Positions 11,689-22,248 of a stretch of DNA of 64,000 bases are shown here, piece after piece. The notes below the pieces were generated by a model, which worked only from the letters and a program-made list of their open reading frames with translations, did no database searches and had not been told where the DNA came from. Source of the DNA: Perkinsus olseni (taxonomy: Eukaryota > Perkinsozoa > Perkinsida > Perkinsidae). Where the stretch lies: the NCBI GenBank assembly GCA_013115135.1, contig JABANP010000051.1:1-64000 (forward strand). Direction: 5' to 3'. Position numbers and translations under genes: made by a program. Positions within the stretch are counted from its first letter, which is position 1. Each line of letters opens with the position of its first letter.

Positions 11689-12128
11689 AGTGACTACTGC
11701 GAGGGGTCGCTGAGGGAGGGTTGATATACTCGTCGCGAGCTGGTCTATAAATTAACAGCTCCGGTTATCGAATTTCCACTCTCTGCATAGCACAATCGAG
11801 CTGCGCTCATACTAGCTTCGCATTATCACTCCATTCAAGTAGCTCACTTTCTATCTGCTCTGTCTCGTTCACTATGAGCTAATCTACTTGTGTTGTGTTC
11901 TACAACCACACCTACTGCAACGACGTAGTGCAGATTAGACCGGCAACAGAGCACAATCGCCTTTGTGAGATGATGTATCCAGCTGTAGGCGTCCCAGCGG
12001 TAGTAGTAATAACCCAAACTAACTCAACAGCCAGAGCCTCTAGGACAACACTGCTAGTAGTAGCGAAGAGGGGTAAAAAGAGAGGCCAGCACAATGATGG
12101 TATGCCTCAATACTTCACTGACAATAAG

Positions 12129-12632
12129 TTAATGACCGACAACATTGTCATGCTGGCTGGCAGCGATGGCGATGACCTCATCGATCAACTCCTTGGCCAC
12201 TCCTGATCGAAACCGATGAGCTCAATGCCCTCAGACTTATGACTCACCCAGCTCCTTCAGAGTGTTGCCGAGGTTCTCAGCGACAGCGTTGAACTGCTCT
12301 TCGGTGATGGCGAGGCCGGTGTGAGCGGCTTTCATGCTGAAGAAAGGTAGGTACTCGGTAATGATGATCGACAGACCGGAGCGACTCACCTGCGACCGGT
12401 GTACTTATTCGGTCCACCGAAAGCGAAAGTGAGAAAATTTTTCTGATGTCCTCTCAGCTTGCTCATGTCGGTTTTGGCGAAGACGTCCTTGATGCGGGCA
12501 TCAGAGAGGTTTTTCTTGTAGAACCTGAACTGGATGATGGCGATGATGACCTTCGACCAGGAGGAGATCTCACAGCTCCACTGCGGCATCGACAGCGGGC
12601 TCGCCGCCGATCTTTTCGTAAAGGGTGGACAT
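12129..12632 (-). CDS. Truncated (2/2) haemoglobin, group I
   Basis: A complete four-exon gene: 12632-12574, 12524-12390, 12336-12248 and 12202-12129, totalling 357 nt (118 residues plus stop), with introns of 49, 53 and 45 nt, all GT-AG. The spliced protein has the standard group I layout: MSTLYEKIGGEPAVDAAVE in helix A/B; Tyr22 (B10) in ELFYKK, a distal-pocket residue that contacts bound ligand; DARIKDVF; the E-helix RGHQKNFLTFAFGG ending in the conserved double Gly; and the proximal haem ligand His70 in MKAAH, followed by a C-terminal helix. Length is normal for group I truncated globins, which bind O2 or NO in the cytoplasm of ciliates, algae and bacteria. No signal peptide is present. 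The strict frame across four exons makes this one of the safest models in the window. Confidence 0.93.
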
Positions 12633-13300
12633 TGAGAAGGGTTGTGTGGTAGCAGAAGAACTGAGAATGAATCTGGTAAATCTTGGAGCGAAGCACCCTG
12701 AGCTTTGAACCACCCGAAGACCAAAAGTATCTTGGGGGTCCTGTGCGGTCCTTCGGAGTCACAACTCAGTATCAATCATCAAAAATTATACCAGACTGGA
12801 ATCAATACTGATCGGGCACGTAAGTGATCTCTGGCAGCCAGCAGCCTACGGGCTGGGACTCGGTCGAATGGTTGTCGATGTACGCACATGAGCATGGTCC
12901 TTCTCTCGTTACACCTTCCCAAGCAGTACTAATCTGACCCCCGTTCCAGTGAAATGTGGTTTTGGAATCAATCCTGAGTTTGAGGATTGCTTTATTGAAC
13001 GACCGCTGAGGGTGCTTCGACGCGAGACACGGAGACAGGTGTATCCGTCGGATACTATCCGATGGGCCATCGGCGATGGCTCGCTGCGCCCGCCCCAGGA
13101 ATCTTTAATTGCCATGACCTCGAACTCACAATGTCGACCTTCGTCGATGCGTCGACGACGAACGATGCCATTGTTCGTGTGGTCGTGTGGACCACATCGA
13201 CCACACGATGGACTTGTCCGCTGCACAGGAAGACGGACGAGATCCGGGCAGCCCCTCGCCTTTCATTTTCCCTCCCCAACAGGTACACTAACGGGTGACG
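12633..13300. other. Region upstream of the globin gene
   Basis: No convincing gene. It contains a copy of the dispersed ~55-bp repeat (12949-13001), about 320 bp upstream of the globin start, and an inverted repeat around 13185-13212 (GTGGTCGTGTGG / CGACCACACGATGG). Confidence 0.4.
12949..13001 (-). repeat. Dispersed ~55-bp repeat, copy 2
   Basis: On the minus strand: GTTCAATAAAGCAATCCTC, then a Gly/Pro-neutral spacer, GATTGATTCCAAAACCAC and ATTTCAC. It aligns with the copies near 14101 and 14636 and lies upstream of the globin start. Confidence 0.5.
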
Positions 13301-13309
13301 AAACAGAAA

Positions 13310-13603
13310 CTATTGTCGTTCTAGTTTCCACTCTAAGTCATAAACACCGACAGCTGCATCATTGTCAGCATCGTAGTCGCACCAGTCGTCACTGAGGTCC
13401 ACGTCATCAAAGACCGTACCTGCACCACAATGGGACGAAGGCCAGGCCATGCAGGACTCACCTCCTTCGCTGACCGCAGTATACCCTCTCTCCGGATGCC
13501 ACTTAGTGATCTCGCAGCCCCGACACTCGAACGCTATCAACGGCACCTGATAGTAGTACGCGGGCCCTTCTCTTGGAGGCAAGGTCGATGAGCTGCTACC
13601 CAT
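13310..13603 (-). CDS. Small acidic protein with N-myristoylation-like start
   Basis: Starts MGSSSSTLPPREG, which fits the N-myristoylation pattern (Gly2, Ser at position 6). It continues through a Cys-rich patch (FECRGCEITKWHPERGY) to an Asp-rich C-terminus (DDVDLSDDWCDYDADND). The open frame gives 97 residues, but it contains a perfect GTGAGT...GCAG intron of 42 nt (about 13445-13486) whose removal keeps the frame and gives 83 residues. That is the likelier product, given the short introns elsewhere. Family and function are not recognised. A membrane-tethered adaptor is possible, but this is inference from the N-terminus alone. Confidence 0.6.
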   Translation of the reverse strand: MGSSSSTLPPREGPAYYYQVPLIAFECRGCEITKWHPERGYTAVSEGGESCMAWPSSHCGAGTVFDDVDLSDDWCDYDADNDAAVGVYDLEWKLERQ

Positions 13604-14100
13604 TTTCCGTTATCTTCATCAGTATACTTCGGTTCGATTTTCATTTTTCTTAACGGTAGTCCGCACAATAGTGGCCTCCTTTTTCAGGTCTTTAAAGTGT
13701 ATTATTAAATTGGCCTTCCCTCGGGAGCCACTCACCTGACAGGATGTTGTTCACTATCACCGCAGTGGGACGTTTGCAGTCCACCCATGGTACGGTGAGG
13801 GTTATCATCACGGCCGGGCTCGAAGAAGCCATAGCGATAGTTCACCCTTCGCGAGTCCCCTGCGCACTCGCGGAGAGGTCGAACCAGAAGAACTAGCAAT
13901 TTTGATACGCCGACTAAAATTTCGAAACCGAGGCTCTGTCGAAGTCTGTCGAGGTACGGCATTTCTACTGGCTGAGTGGCGCCCAAAATTCAGAGCAAAT
14001 ACTCGGAACCGCCGGACTCTCCCCGACACGGAAGTAAGGGTGTTCAATAGACTTCTTCCGAGGTTTGAGAAGACTCTTAAGTTCGTCTTACACTGGCTAA

Positions 14101-14155
14101 GTTCAATCCTGAGAGCGCTCCTCGAACTCAGAGTCGACTGTGGAACCGCATTTTA
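14101..14155 (+). repeat. Dispersed ~55-bp repeat, copy 3
   Basis: Reads GTTCAATCCTGAG, ... CAGAGTCGACTGTGGAACC and GCATTTTA. It shares TGGAACCGCATTTTA exactly with copy 4 at 14636-14687. Confidence 0.55.
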
Positions 14156-14224
14156 GGCGTTAGAAGCCATCCTACAATAGGCGAGAACTGATAAAAAGAA
14201 TTTTGAGCGTGAAAACTAGTTGAT

Positions 14225-14533
14225 TCAACGAGGGGTTACACAGTAGTCCCACTGTAACCACCCTCGTCCCCGCCACACTACCTCCTCTTCGTCCATGCAG
14301 TTCACCGTCACACGCTGCCGTACTTCATCAGTATTGGACCCGGCTACGTCGAAACACCAATAGTGATCGGAAGGGGCGGTGATGGAGGACAACCCCTCGA
14401 GGTTGGCTTTGACATACAGTACTTGAACCACCATGATTGTGATACTGGTCAACGACGACGGGGCATCACAGACGGCCTCTCTTGCTCTCTTGATAAATCT
14501 TGCTATTTCCTTAACGGCACACTTCAACCGCAT
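14225..14533 (-). CDS. Small protein, unrecognised
   Basis: A 102-residue minus-strand frame starting MRLKCAVKEIARFIKRARE. Its second half (LEGLSSITAPSDHYWCFDV to the end WLQWDYCVTPR) has the Trp/Tyr/Cys composition of a folded domain. A splice junction before VLYVKANLEG is possible, so the true N-terminus may differ. No signal peptide or known motif is seen. It lies head-to-head with the WDR6-like gene, about 370 bp away. Confidence 0.4.
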   Translation of the reverse strand: MRLKCAVKEIARFIKRAREAVCDAPSSLTSITIMVVQVLYVKANLEGLSSITAPSDHYWCFDVAGSNTDEVRQRVTVNCMDEEEVVWRGRGWLQWDYCVTPR

Positions 14534-14635
14534 CGAAGTGGAACTCGAATGAAGGTGTTTGTGGTTACTAGAGAGGACACTTCACAGCGTTGAGCTTCTA
14601 TGAGAGTGATGAGTGTTAAGCGGGGCTGCCGAGGT

Positions 14636-14687
14636 GTTCAACAAACCAATTCTGAGACCCAGAATCGATTCTGGAACCGCATTTTAC
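14636..14687 (+). repeat. Dispersed ~55-bp repeat, copy 4
   Basis: Reads GTTCAACAAACCAATTCTG, then the 14-bp palindrome CAGAATCGATTCTG, then GAACCGCATTTTAC. The copy nearest a gene start: it ends about 220 bp upstream of the WDR6-like ATG at 14907. Confidence 0.6.
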
Positions 14688-14906
14688 GAGTAAAAATCAA
14701 TTCCAGAATCGAATCTGACTTTCAGAAATAGTTTACCAACTTTGAATGAGGCCTGTATCATTTCTTTCCACTCTGAAGTTGTTCCTGACTTGCTGTTGAC
14801 CGTGGTGCCTTTGTTGTAAGAGCCTTTCTCTCCTCGCTTGTTGTTGAGTTCAGTCGCCGTAGTCCAGCGAACTCCAGTCAGGATCTTCCCAGATCTGTCC
14901 AGTACC

Positions 14907-17900
14907 ATGGCAAGGACAGACACGTCGCCACTCGAAACCATAGCCTACCATGGCCCGATCCTGGCCGTTGAGGACCTCAGAGATCCCCTGAGAATGATCA
15001 CAGCCGTTGCCATGGGACCTTACTTGCACTTCACCGAGGGCAAGCAACTTCGTACAGTACACACGCAACGACTCTTCGACCACGAGCATATCCACGGGTT
15101 ACGGCTCTGCCATGACGACACTCTGATAGTCTGGGCGACGACGCTTTTAGTGTACGGCAAGATTACCCGGGACAGTACCGGTTCGGTGACGGGCTTGAGT
15201 AGCACAGTAAAGGTCGACTGCGAAGACTGGGTTCTCTGTGGTCTCTCTATCAATGGTATCATTTACGTATCCACTATGCACAATGAGCTGCTTGCCATCG
15301 ACACCACTACTGCTACTATCACGGAGCGAAAGCAAGCGCCATCTCGAGCCATTCTGTACAGCAGTTGGATCCACTGCCTAGGGCCCCAGCAAGGACGACA
15401 TCGTTGTGGTTGGTGGTAGCGTTAGGTGGACCTGCCCGGTCTGGCAGCCCTATCGCCCTGGGAGCCTTCCGTGAAGTTGAAGCTCATCAGGGCTCGGTCT
15501 TCAGTGTGAGGGTGTATGATGATGACGAGCTGGGTACGCTGGTTTTGAGTTCCTCTGACGATCGAAATGCCACATTATGGCGACTGCGTGATGGTACGGT
15601 CGTTGGCAACTATGCTGGTCATGGTGGTCGGGTCTGGGCTGCACTACTACGGAATGGTCGAATCGTAACTGCATGTGAGGATGCCATTGTGAGAGTTTTT
15701 GATAGAAAAAGTGGAAAATGTCTACAGCAATTCCACGGCCATCGTCATGGCGGTCATGGTGTCAGAGCACTCACTATCTCCACCCTCAATACCACACCTT
15801 TCGCAATTTCTGCAGGAGAGGATGCCTCCGTCAAATGCTGGGACATATCCTCCACTAGCAGCCATTCAGAGTCCCTAGACCGGGCCATCATCGCCCTGCC
15901 ATCCACCGACCGTAAAGACTGGGTACGCTGGGTGGGCTTTACTGATGCCAGCGCTACGCGGATCTGCGTCGTCTCGAATTTCGGTCAAGTTTACACCCAT
16001 CACGATGGCGACCAGCCCTTGCCCAGCCTCCGGTATGTCGTTCCAGGGGCCCCTGTGGTGGCAGCGGGAGTGTCCAGAAATCGGGTATGGTTCGGTCTGG
16101 TTTCTGGGGATGTCCATGTTGTTAACAAGGACACTTTCGAGGAGCCTTGCATGATTCATGGAGCTGTCAAGCAGCAAGTTGGAGGTATCTTTACGGAGGT
16201 GACCACCGATGAAGTTGTGATTGTGAATCGGACTGGTGATGTGGCTATCGCGTCCGGAGAAGGAGGGGTGTTGGGGCGCTACACAGTCCCTGGCCGGAAG
16301 ACCAGCTGCTGCGTCTTGCCGAATCACGTACTGCTGGGAACCGCCAGTGGTGCCCTGTGGGTGGTCCCTAGGGACGGTACCGCCCCGTCCGAGTCTCGGC
16401 TATTCGGCAGTAAAGTAAGGGTTGCATCTGTCCGAGTGGCGAGTCGATCGGGCGATGGTGGGAAGGAGGTTCTGTGCAGTGGAAATGATGGTACGATGGT
16501 GACGTGCCTGTGGCAGGAGACGGAGAATGGATCGATAACGGTGAGTCTGTGGCCTTGGCGGTGACTGTTATTGGGCGTTGATCAGCTTCAACCGATCTAC
16601 ACGATACGGGTAGCGGCTATACAGCATTTATTGGGAGTCCGAAGACCATCGCCATCAGCTTCACGCCTGGCCTGGGGCTTTAGTGGGACTGATTTTCTGG
16701 TGTGGGACGCCGACTCTCTTGTGGAACGATGGAAGGTGATAATAGGGAGGGACGCGTGGCACGTTCGCGCTGAATCAAGGACTGTGCTGTATCGGTGGTG
16801 GGATCCGGCGGGTGGAAACGATCGTCGTCTGACTGGCTCGTCGAGAGAGGAAATCATTTCCGCGGAGGTCCGACCTCGTCTGCTAGGCCTCGGCACTGAG
16901 CGCCTGAGAAGGCCCCAAAGTCGACTTCTGTCGGAATCGCTGTCGCTGTTTACTACCGTGATACAGCCTTGGTTTTAACGAAGGGTTTTTCGCGAATAAA
17001 CGGCATTCGCCCGACTCCCTAGTTTTCACAGGATTCTCCGGTGGGCTCAGTGATGCCCTCATGCGTCGATCAGGTTGATTGTGGAGGTCAACGTCGGCCC
17101 TATGACCTAGCCTTTAACGAAGGACAGGCTAAGTTTGTCTATGCTGATACCGCTAAGTGGGAGTTCACGATCGCCAGAGGTAGTTCTCTTCAAATTGGAA
17201 GATCAGAGTCGTTTACAGCCGTCCTTACAGTGGTTATAGCTGAGTAATAAATTCAACACGCTAGACTACCAAGCTAGGCAGAGGCGAGAGGAATCCTAGA
17301 ACGACGCACTCAGTTGTGACACCCAGACGCTGTTTCTTCGTCGTCCCACCGGCCATCCCGACTCTGTCAGAATGGGGCCAGTCCTGGATGGAAGAGGGAA
17401 CTCAGTTCAGTGGCGATCATGGCCGGACGATTCACGGCGTTTGTGCTGTTGGTGCTGATCGAAGGTGACCAGGCTGGGACCATCAAAGGGTCCATGGGGT
17501 GGCATCAGGTCCTTCGTAACCTGCTCGGAAGACAACAGCATCAAGGTCTACTCACCGACGTTTTCGGAGTCCGGAGCAGCGGTGGACTGGCAGTGTTCGC
17601 AGACCCTGGACCTGCACATAGGACCGGTGAAGTGCATAGGTAGGAGGTGGACGATCTACTGTCACGATGCTGGGTTTGGTACTCGTCGCCGGCGGTATCG
17701 GATTACTCGGTATTTTCTGGGAATGTGCAGGCCCGTGTCCACGCAACGCGGGTGGGGAGAGGCGAAGGATGCTGAGGTCGCTTAAAGACGCCTTGACGAT
17801 GGTGCCATGGCTCATCTGAAAAGGCGCGCGCGGAACACAACAGCAGAATCTCACCTGTTATTCGAGCAATGCGATCGCTGATCGGAATATACCTCTTGGA

Positions 17901-19523
17901 CGCTGCCAAGCCGGGCAAGCGTCCCGATAGCTACTCACAGTGTCAGAAGCCTAGCGTATGGGGACAGGACCCGTTGTGGAGCCACCACTAAGTTATTGCG
18001 GTCCCTCTCATCATCTCTGTGGTTCCTTCACGCACCAACAACATCACACCCTCATCGCGGTCATCCTTCATTACAGCACCCAAGTGAATCCTTGAAGAAT
18101 CTTTCATGACGAATAGGTTGAACGCTCGATCTTTCGCACCGTGTCTCCAGCATACACCGGTCATTGTGGTGACCCTCTGTGTCTGTATACGGACGAGTTC
18201 TCCGATCGATATATTTCGTACCAGTGGAGTGGGATTTCTAACGATAACCATCAGAGGACACCTAGTTTGTCCGCGCGAAATTTCGAAGCCTCTCTTTGAG
18301 GAACACCCTCATGCGCAAAGGAGGACCTTCTCCTACCACACTTCTCCTTCATCTCAGCGTCCTGCGGCAACTTCGTGGTGTCGGGAGGCGCTCGAAGCCA
18401 GTGGTTCCTCTATCGAGTGGTCACTGAGAAGGAAGGCAAGGTGTCCCTCTGGGTCGAGGATGGTGGGCAGATCATGCCCGATGATGATGGCGATAGCGTA
18501 CGCCTCATGGCAGCAGCGATCGGAGTTCATGCAGAGGTGGGCGAAGTTACTAACGTAACCCATCGCAAATGACAGATCCAGGGATCGAACCCGGGTGCTT
18601 TGCTCCATTGCTCTCCGAGTGATCTGTTGAATCAGGGCGTATCAATCCTACTCGGTGACAGCGCTGGTAACGTCTGGAGCGCTCGTGGACGACCGGGGAG
18701 TTTACACTTCCGCTCACGGTAGCGTCCATAGCGATGATGATGGATGGTCGAGTTGCTGTTGCCAAGTTACCACCGAGCCAGCGCGTGCCTGTCGGTGATA
18801 GTCCCGTCGGTGATGGAAGACTTACCGCCACTCGGGGGGCTACGCTGACGGGCCATATCGTGCGGATTGGTGACAATAGGTGTCTCCAGGCTCATGCTGC
18901 CGGGGTCAATGCCCTGGCCTGGATCAGCGGAGGTACCTGCTGCTGTGTTGCTGGTCACTGATGCCGGTTCTTAGGGAGGTTGGTGAGCGGTGGCGACGAC
19001 CAAGATTTGGTAATCAGCGACGTTCGACGTATGATTCTCCTCCAGAGGATAAGTCTAGCCCATCTCGCTGGAGTGCGTGCTCTAGCTGTGGCGGCAAGGA
19101 GCCGGGATGATGAGCATACCGAGGTAGGGAGGCAGTCCGCTGTTGGACTGCTGAGCTCCTCATGATAAAAACAACGACGTTTATTCAATTCCTACGAGTT
19201 TTGTAATGCTTAATTCTCTGTTCTTCACGCATCAGCGATAATCACTACCATTATCAATTAACATATTTTGGAACGAAGTACTCGAAGGACGACGATTGCA
19301 AACAACAACCTCCTCTGGTTTCAGGACGTCTATTCTGTTGGATGGGACAGACGAGTCAAGATGTGGTCATCTGCGGGCTCATAGTGATGAGGCTGAATCG
19401 TTCATGAGCAGCAGCGGAAGTACCCGCTGTATGGCAACAGAACCGAATGCTGTGGACGTCCTTGATGGCGGCCTGGTGGTGGTCGGCCGAGGTTGGCAAG
19501 TTTTACGGATAAACTCATCGTGA
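14907..19523 (+). CDS. WDR6: WD40-repeat protein, WDR6/Trm734-like
   Basis: A long multi-exon plus-strand gene. Exon 1 (14907-15355) starts MARTDTSPLETIAYHGPI. Exons 2 and 3 (15390-15425 and 15448-16540) follow introns of 34 and 22 nt; these are the only way I found to keep the frame. Exon 3 has consecutive WD repeats, including EAHQGSVFSV, SSSDDRNATLWRL, GHGGRVWAALL, ISAGEDASVKCWD and GHRHGGHGVRAL, the signature of the WDR6 family. A 45-nt intron (16541-16585) leads to LAWGFSGTDFLVWD. Later blocks are GRTIHGVCA, RSFVTCSEDNSIKVY, NFVVSGGARSQ, VSILLGDSAGNVWS, AHAAGVNALAW, LVSGGDDQDL, DVYSVGWDRRVKMW and the C-terminal DGGLVVVGRGWQVL, all in WDR6 order. In yeast and human this protein partners the FTSJ1/Trm7 methyltransferase for 2'-O-methylation of tRNA position 34. 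Internal exon edges after 16600 are approximate. Confidence 0.85.
18579..18598 (-). repeat. tRNA T-arm-like motif in WDR6 (antisense)
   Basis: On the minus strand it reads CACCCGGGTTCGATCCCTGG. It sits between coding blocks of the WDR6-like gene, in an apparent intron, antisense to the gene. Member of a recurring intronic motif family. Confidence 0.55.
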
Positions 19524-19830
19524 ACACCTACGCTGTTACGAGATTCAACTGTTTCTTTTTCGCGCACTTCCCAGCCTTCTTTGAGTTGTCCTACCAAGAC
19601 CCGCCTTAGACGGTCCATCATGATGTTAATGTAGTTACCTCCTCCGCAACCCTCAGCCGAAAAATGCAACACAACAGCAGACACAAACGACACACGAAAG
19701 GCAAGAAGAGATTTCCAACAGAGGCAGCAAGAATAAAATAGAAAGAAGAACAGAAGAGACACATTTGGCTAAAGTCGAAGAGAAATACTCTTCGCGTGAG
19801 TATTAGTCGATTATTAAATCATCATCACCA

Positions 19831-21591
19831 TTAAGCTTGTACATCACAAGAGCATGGGATATTAGTACCCGAGCATACTGATGGATAGGACCAGTATTTA
19901 CAGTAACTACCAGTGTACTGAGAGCAACAGTATGCATCACCATTCTCACAATTGAAGGGAGTTGTGGGTGGTGCGGTAGAAGTTGTCGGCATCATTCCAG
20001 TTGTTGTAGTGCTTGTGGTTATGACCTTATCACATGAGCATTCCATATTGGAACCGGAACAAACTTGTGGGACTTCCCAGTATTTACAGTAACTACCGGG
20101 TATATACGACGAACACTGCTCATCACCGACGCTACACTCCTTCTTGCCACAAGACGTAGTAGAAGGCGATGCCTCAGTAGTCGTGGCAGCAGTCGTAGTA
20201 GTACTAGGAGTAGTGGTAGTTGTGGTAGTAGTACTAGGAGTAGTGGTAGTTGTGGTAGTAGTACTAGGAGTAGTGGTAGTTGTGGTAGTAGTACTAGGAG
20301 TAGTGGTAGTTGTGGTAGTAGTACTAGGAGTAGTGGTAGTCGTCGTAGTACTAGGAGTAGTGGTAGTTGTGGTAGTAGTACTAGGAGTAGTGGTAGTTGT
20401 GGTAGTAGTACTAGGAGTAGTGGTAGTTGTGGTAGTACTAGGAGTAGTGGTAGTTGTGGTAGTAGTACTAGGAGTAGTGGTAGTTGTGGTAGTGGTGGTT
20501 GGGCAAGTAACATTGGGTGTGGGCCAGAAGACGAACCTGTCGGGATCTGCGTTGTAATCCCAGATTGTGTAACCCCAGTAGAAACTCATACCGAACACAC
20601 CATCGTCAGCATTAACAAACGAATTAGTATCATGATAAGCACCGCAGCCTCCTCCGAGTATGACGGCATCTCCATCGGGGACCTCAGCACACTGAGTATA
20701 AATTGCATCATCACCGTATCGATAACTGATAGTGTTGAGTAAACCATCTTCGTCATAAGTCAAGAAACCAAAGCGTCCATTCATCTTGAAGTTGAACTTG
20801 AACTCTCTCTTCGTACTCGAAGGCTCCCACTTAACGACACGATACTGATTCACCGAGTCCTCACCATTGCCAAGTTGGGATATGTAAATATAACCATGCA
20901 TAGACTGCACTCCTTGGGGATAATACAAATGCTCATCATCATCAATTGCCTTACCATCAGCATTACCCGCGACCAGCTTTTTCGACGCAGTTTCAACACC
21001 ATCCGATATCGGATCCCATTGGTAGACCTGATTGTTCTTAGCATCAACAGCATACAAGTACGGATGATCATCATTCTGATACCAATTAATTGAGGTCCAA
21101 GTATGATCACTCGAAGCTGGCTCCAAAACCTTGTAATCACCCAAACCAAGGCCCAACTGAAGGTCTTTAGTCTCCGGAGTGCCATAGAGTCTGATCTCGT
21201 TGTCAACGACAGCCCAAATATACGCCGGGGGAATACTGGCAGTGTAGAAACCAGTAGTGGCGGAAGCGATTGAATCGGCCTTGGCATTAATCATGACCTC
21301 TCTATCAGTATCGTCGCTCGAACTAGCCCGGAATACCGAATACTCACCAGTGCCCAAATCTTGAGCAGAGATGAGGAAGTCCCAATAACCCTTCATCATT
21401 GCATCATAGTCGATCATCTTTATACCATCAGTTGGTAGGAAATGACACGAGATGAGATTTTCATAACAATTCTCGTAAATCATAACATGATGATCATCCT
21501 CACACCACCCATCGGGGACGACCTCAGAGGAAGCGGAGGCCATAACACCGATAGAAGCAGCAGCACCCGCCAGAATAGCGAATCCAAACAT
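19831..21591 (-). CDS. Secreted Thr-rich, Cys-rich protein, copy 1
   Basis: An intronless 586-residue gene in a genome where most genes are split. Order: signal peptide (MFGFAILAGAAASIGVMASA); a globular domain of about 340 residues with propeller-like segments (LYAVDAKNNQVYQWDP, YPQGVQSMHGYIYIS) and few Cys; a mucin-like stalk of ten TTTTTTT(T)PS units; then two related Cys-rich modules of about 35 residues, each with GSYCKYW..P.VCSG and ending CSCD, separated by another Thr/Pro linker. There is no transmembrane segment or obvious GPI signal. The stalk is an obvious target for O-glycosylation, so a secreted or wall-associated adhesin-like protein is plausible, but that is inference. It is more than 98% identical to copy 2 (27877-29574) outside the stalk. 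Domain names are not recognised. Confidence 0.88.
   Translation of the reverse strand: MFGFAILAGAAASIGVMASASSEVVPDGWCEDDHHVMIYENCYENLISCHFLPTDGIKMIDYDAMMKGYWDFLISAQDLGTGEYSVFRASSSDDTDREVMINAKADSIASATTGFYTASIPPAYIWAVVDNEIRLYGTPETKDLQLGLGLGDYKVLEPASSDHTWTSINWYQNDDHPYLYAVDAKNNQVYQWDPISDGVETASKKLVAGNADGKAIDDDEHLYYPQGVQSMHGYIYISQLGNGEDSVNQYRVVKWEPSSTKREFKFNFKMNGRFGFLTYDEDGLLNTISYRYGDDAIYTQCAEVPDGDAVILGGGCGAYHDTNSFVNADDGVFGMSFYWGYTIWDYNADPDRFVFWPTPNVTCPTTTTTTTTTPSTTTTTTTTPSTTTTTTTPSTTTTTTTTPSTTTTTTTTPSTTTTTTTPSTTTTTTTTPSTTTTTTTTPSTTTTTTTTPSTTTTTTTTPSTTTTAATTTEASPSTTSCGKKECSVGDEQCSSYIPGSYCKYWEVPQVCSGSNMECSCDKVITTSTTTTGMMPTTSTAPPTTPFNCENGDAYCCSQYTGSYCKYWSYPSVCSGTNIPCSCDVQA
20185..20505 (-). repeat. 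Minisatellite coding the Thr/Pro stalk, copy 1
   Basis: Tandem units of 24-27 nt, core CCTAGTACTAC followed by ACCACAACTACCACTA on the coding strand, about ten units. Unit number differs from copy 2 (eight) and copy 3 (two). All three reading frames on the other strand are open here only because of the repeat. Confidence 0.85.
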
Positions 21592-21599
21592 GAATTAAT

Positions 21600-22240
21600 A
21601 GCAAGCAACTGACAAAAAGATTACTGAGTATTGAATGGTACAACTCCAATAATGAGTTCTCGATGGCTAGCCCTCAGCTTAAGGAAGGCTAGTATGATCG
21701 AAGTGAGCTGAGTGGGACAATGAGGGGGACAGGGACACACAAGTGGGTATTGGGAAGAATGCGACGGCTCTTCTGCTTGAGGTCAGTAGAGATGTATGAA
21801 TCGAGGCTCAGCGTTGTTGTTCTGTTCTCTTCGTAAGAGTAGAACGCGACTCGAGACTGCCGAGCGGAGTGCCCTCCGAGGTCGGCGAGATGCCAGAATT
21901 GGCGTCACTGGTATCACCCTCGTTTTGGCTAACTGCGAGGGCAACTTCATATTTTACTGTTCTCCATTCCCCTCAGTTCCGAATTCATTTCCACCTCAGA
22001 AATGATTGCCATGCCCGATGACTATCATATAAGGTCGGGCTAGTCCCGAGGGCAAATAGAAACCAGACGTACAGGCGTGGTAGCGTACGATTTGCACGCC
22101 ATGATCACTGTAGCGGGCGGCGGAAGAAAATTAGCAGCCCGCGCAGAGATGAAGGTGGGGGCGCTAATGAGTGTTTCACCACACCTTGAGCCTTTTGCTG
22201 CCGCTGGTGGTTGCGTGGGGTCTTAGCAGCCCTGAAGATT
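21600..22240. other. Flank of the inverted repeat
   Basis: Positions 21592-21750 are the 5' flank shared with copy 2 (27725-27876, inverted), including GCTAGCCCTCAGCTTAAGG. From 21750 to 22240 I see no gene; the FAM184-like start follows at 22249. Confidence 0.5.
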
Positions 22241-22248
22241 TCATTTTT

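Larger units (their letters stand above)
19831..21750 (-). repeat. Left arm of ~1.9 kb inverted repeat
   Basis: Gene copy 1 plus about 160 bp of 5' flank, repeated in opposite orientation at 27725-29574. The arms are nearly identical over the coding region, so duplication or gene conversion was recent. The two genes diverge from the ~6 kb spacer holding FAM184. Confidence 0.85.

Noticed and set aside
12687..12696. Additional 12-mer copy (TTGGAGCGAAGC)
   Set aside because: Only 10 of 12 bases match; not counted among the exact copies.
15360..15450. Programmed +1 frameshifting in the WDR6-like gene
   Set aside because: Two consecutive +1 changes are explained more simply by two short GT-AG introns that keep phase on both sides.
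17430..17500. Second frameshift pair in the WDR6-like gene
   Set aside because: A 41-nt GT-AG intron (GTTGGT...CAAAG) restores the frame between GRTIHGVCA and GPWGGIRSF.
20065..20742. Long plus-strand frames opposite gene copy 1 (Ser/Arg/Gly- and Val-rich)
   Set aside because: They are open only because the antisense of the Thr/Pro minisatellite has no stops; the same shadows occur opposite copy 2.
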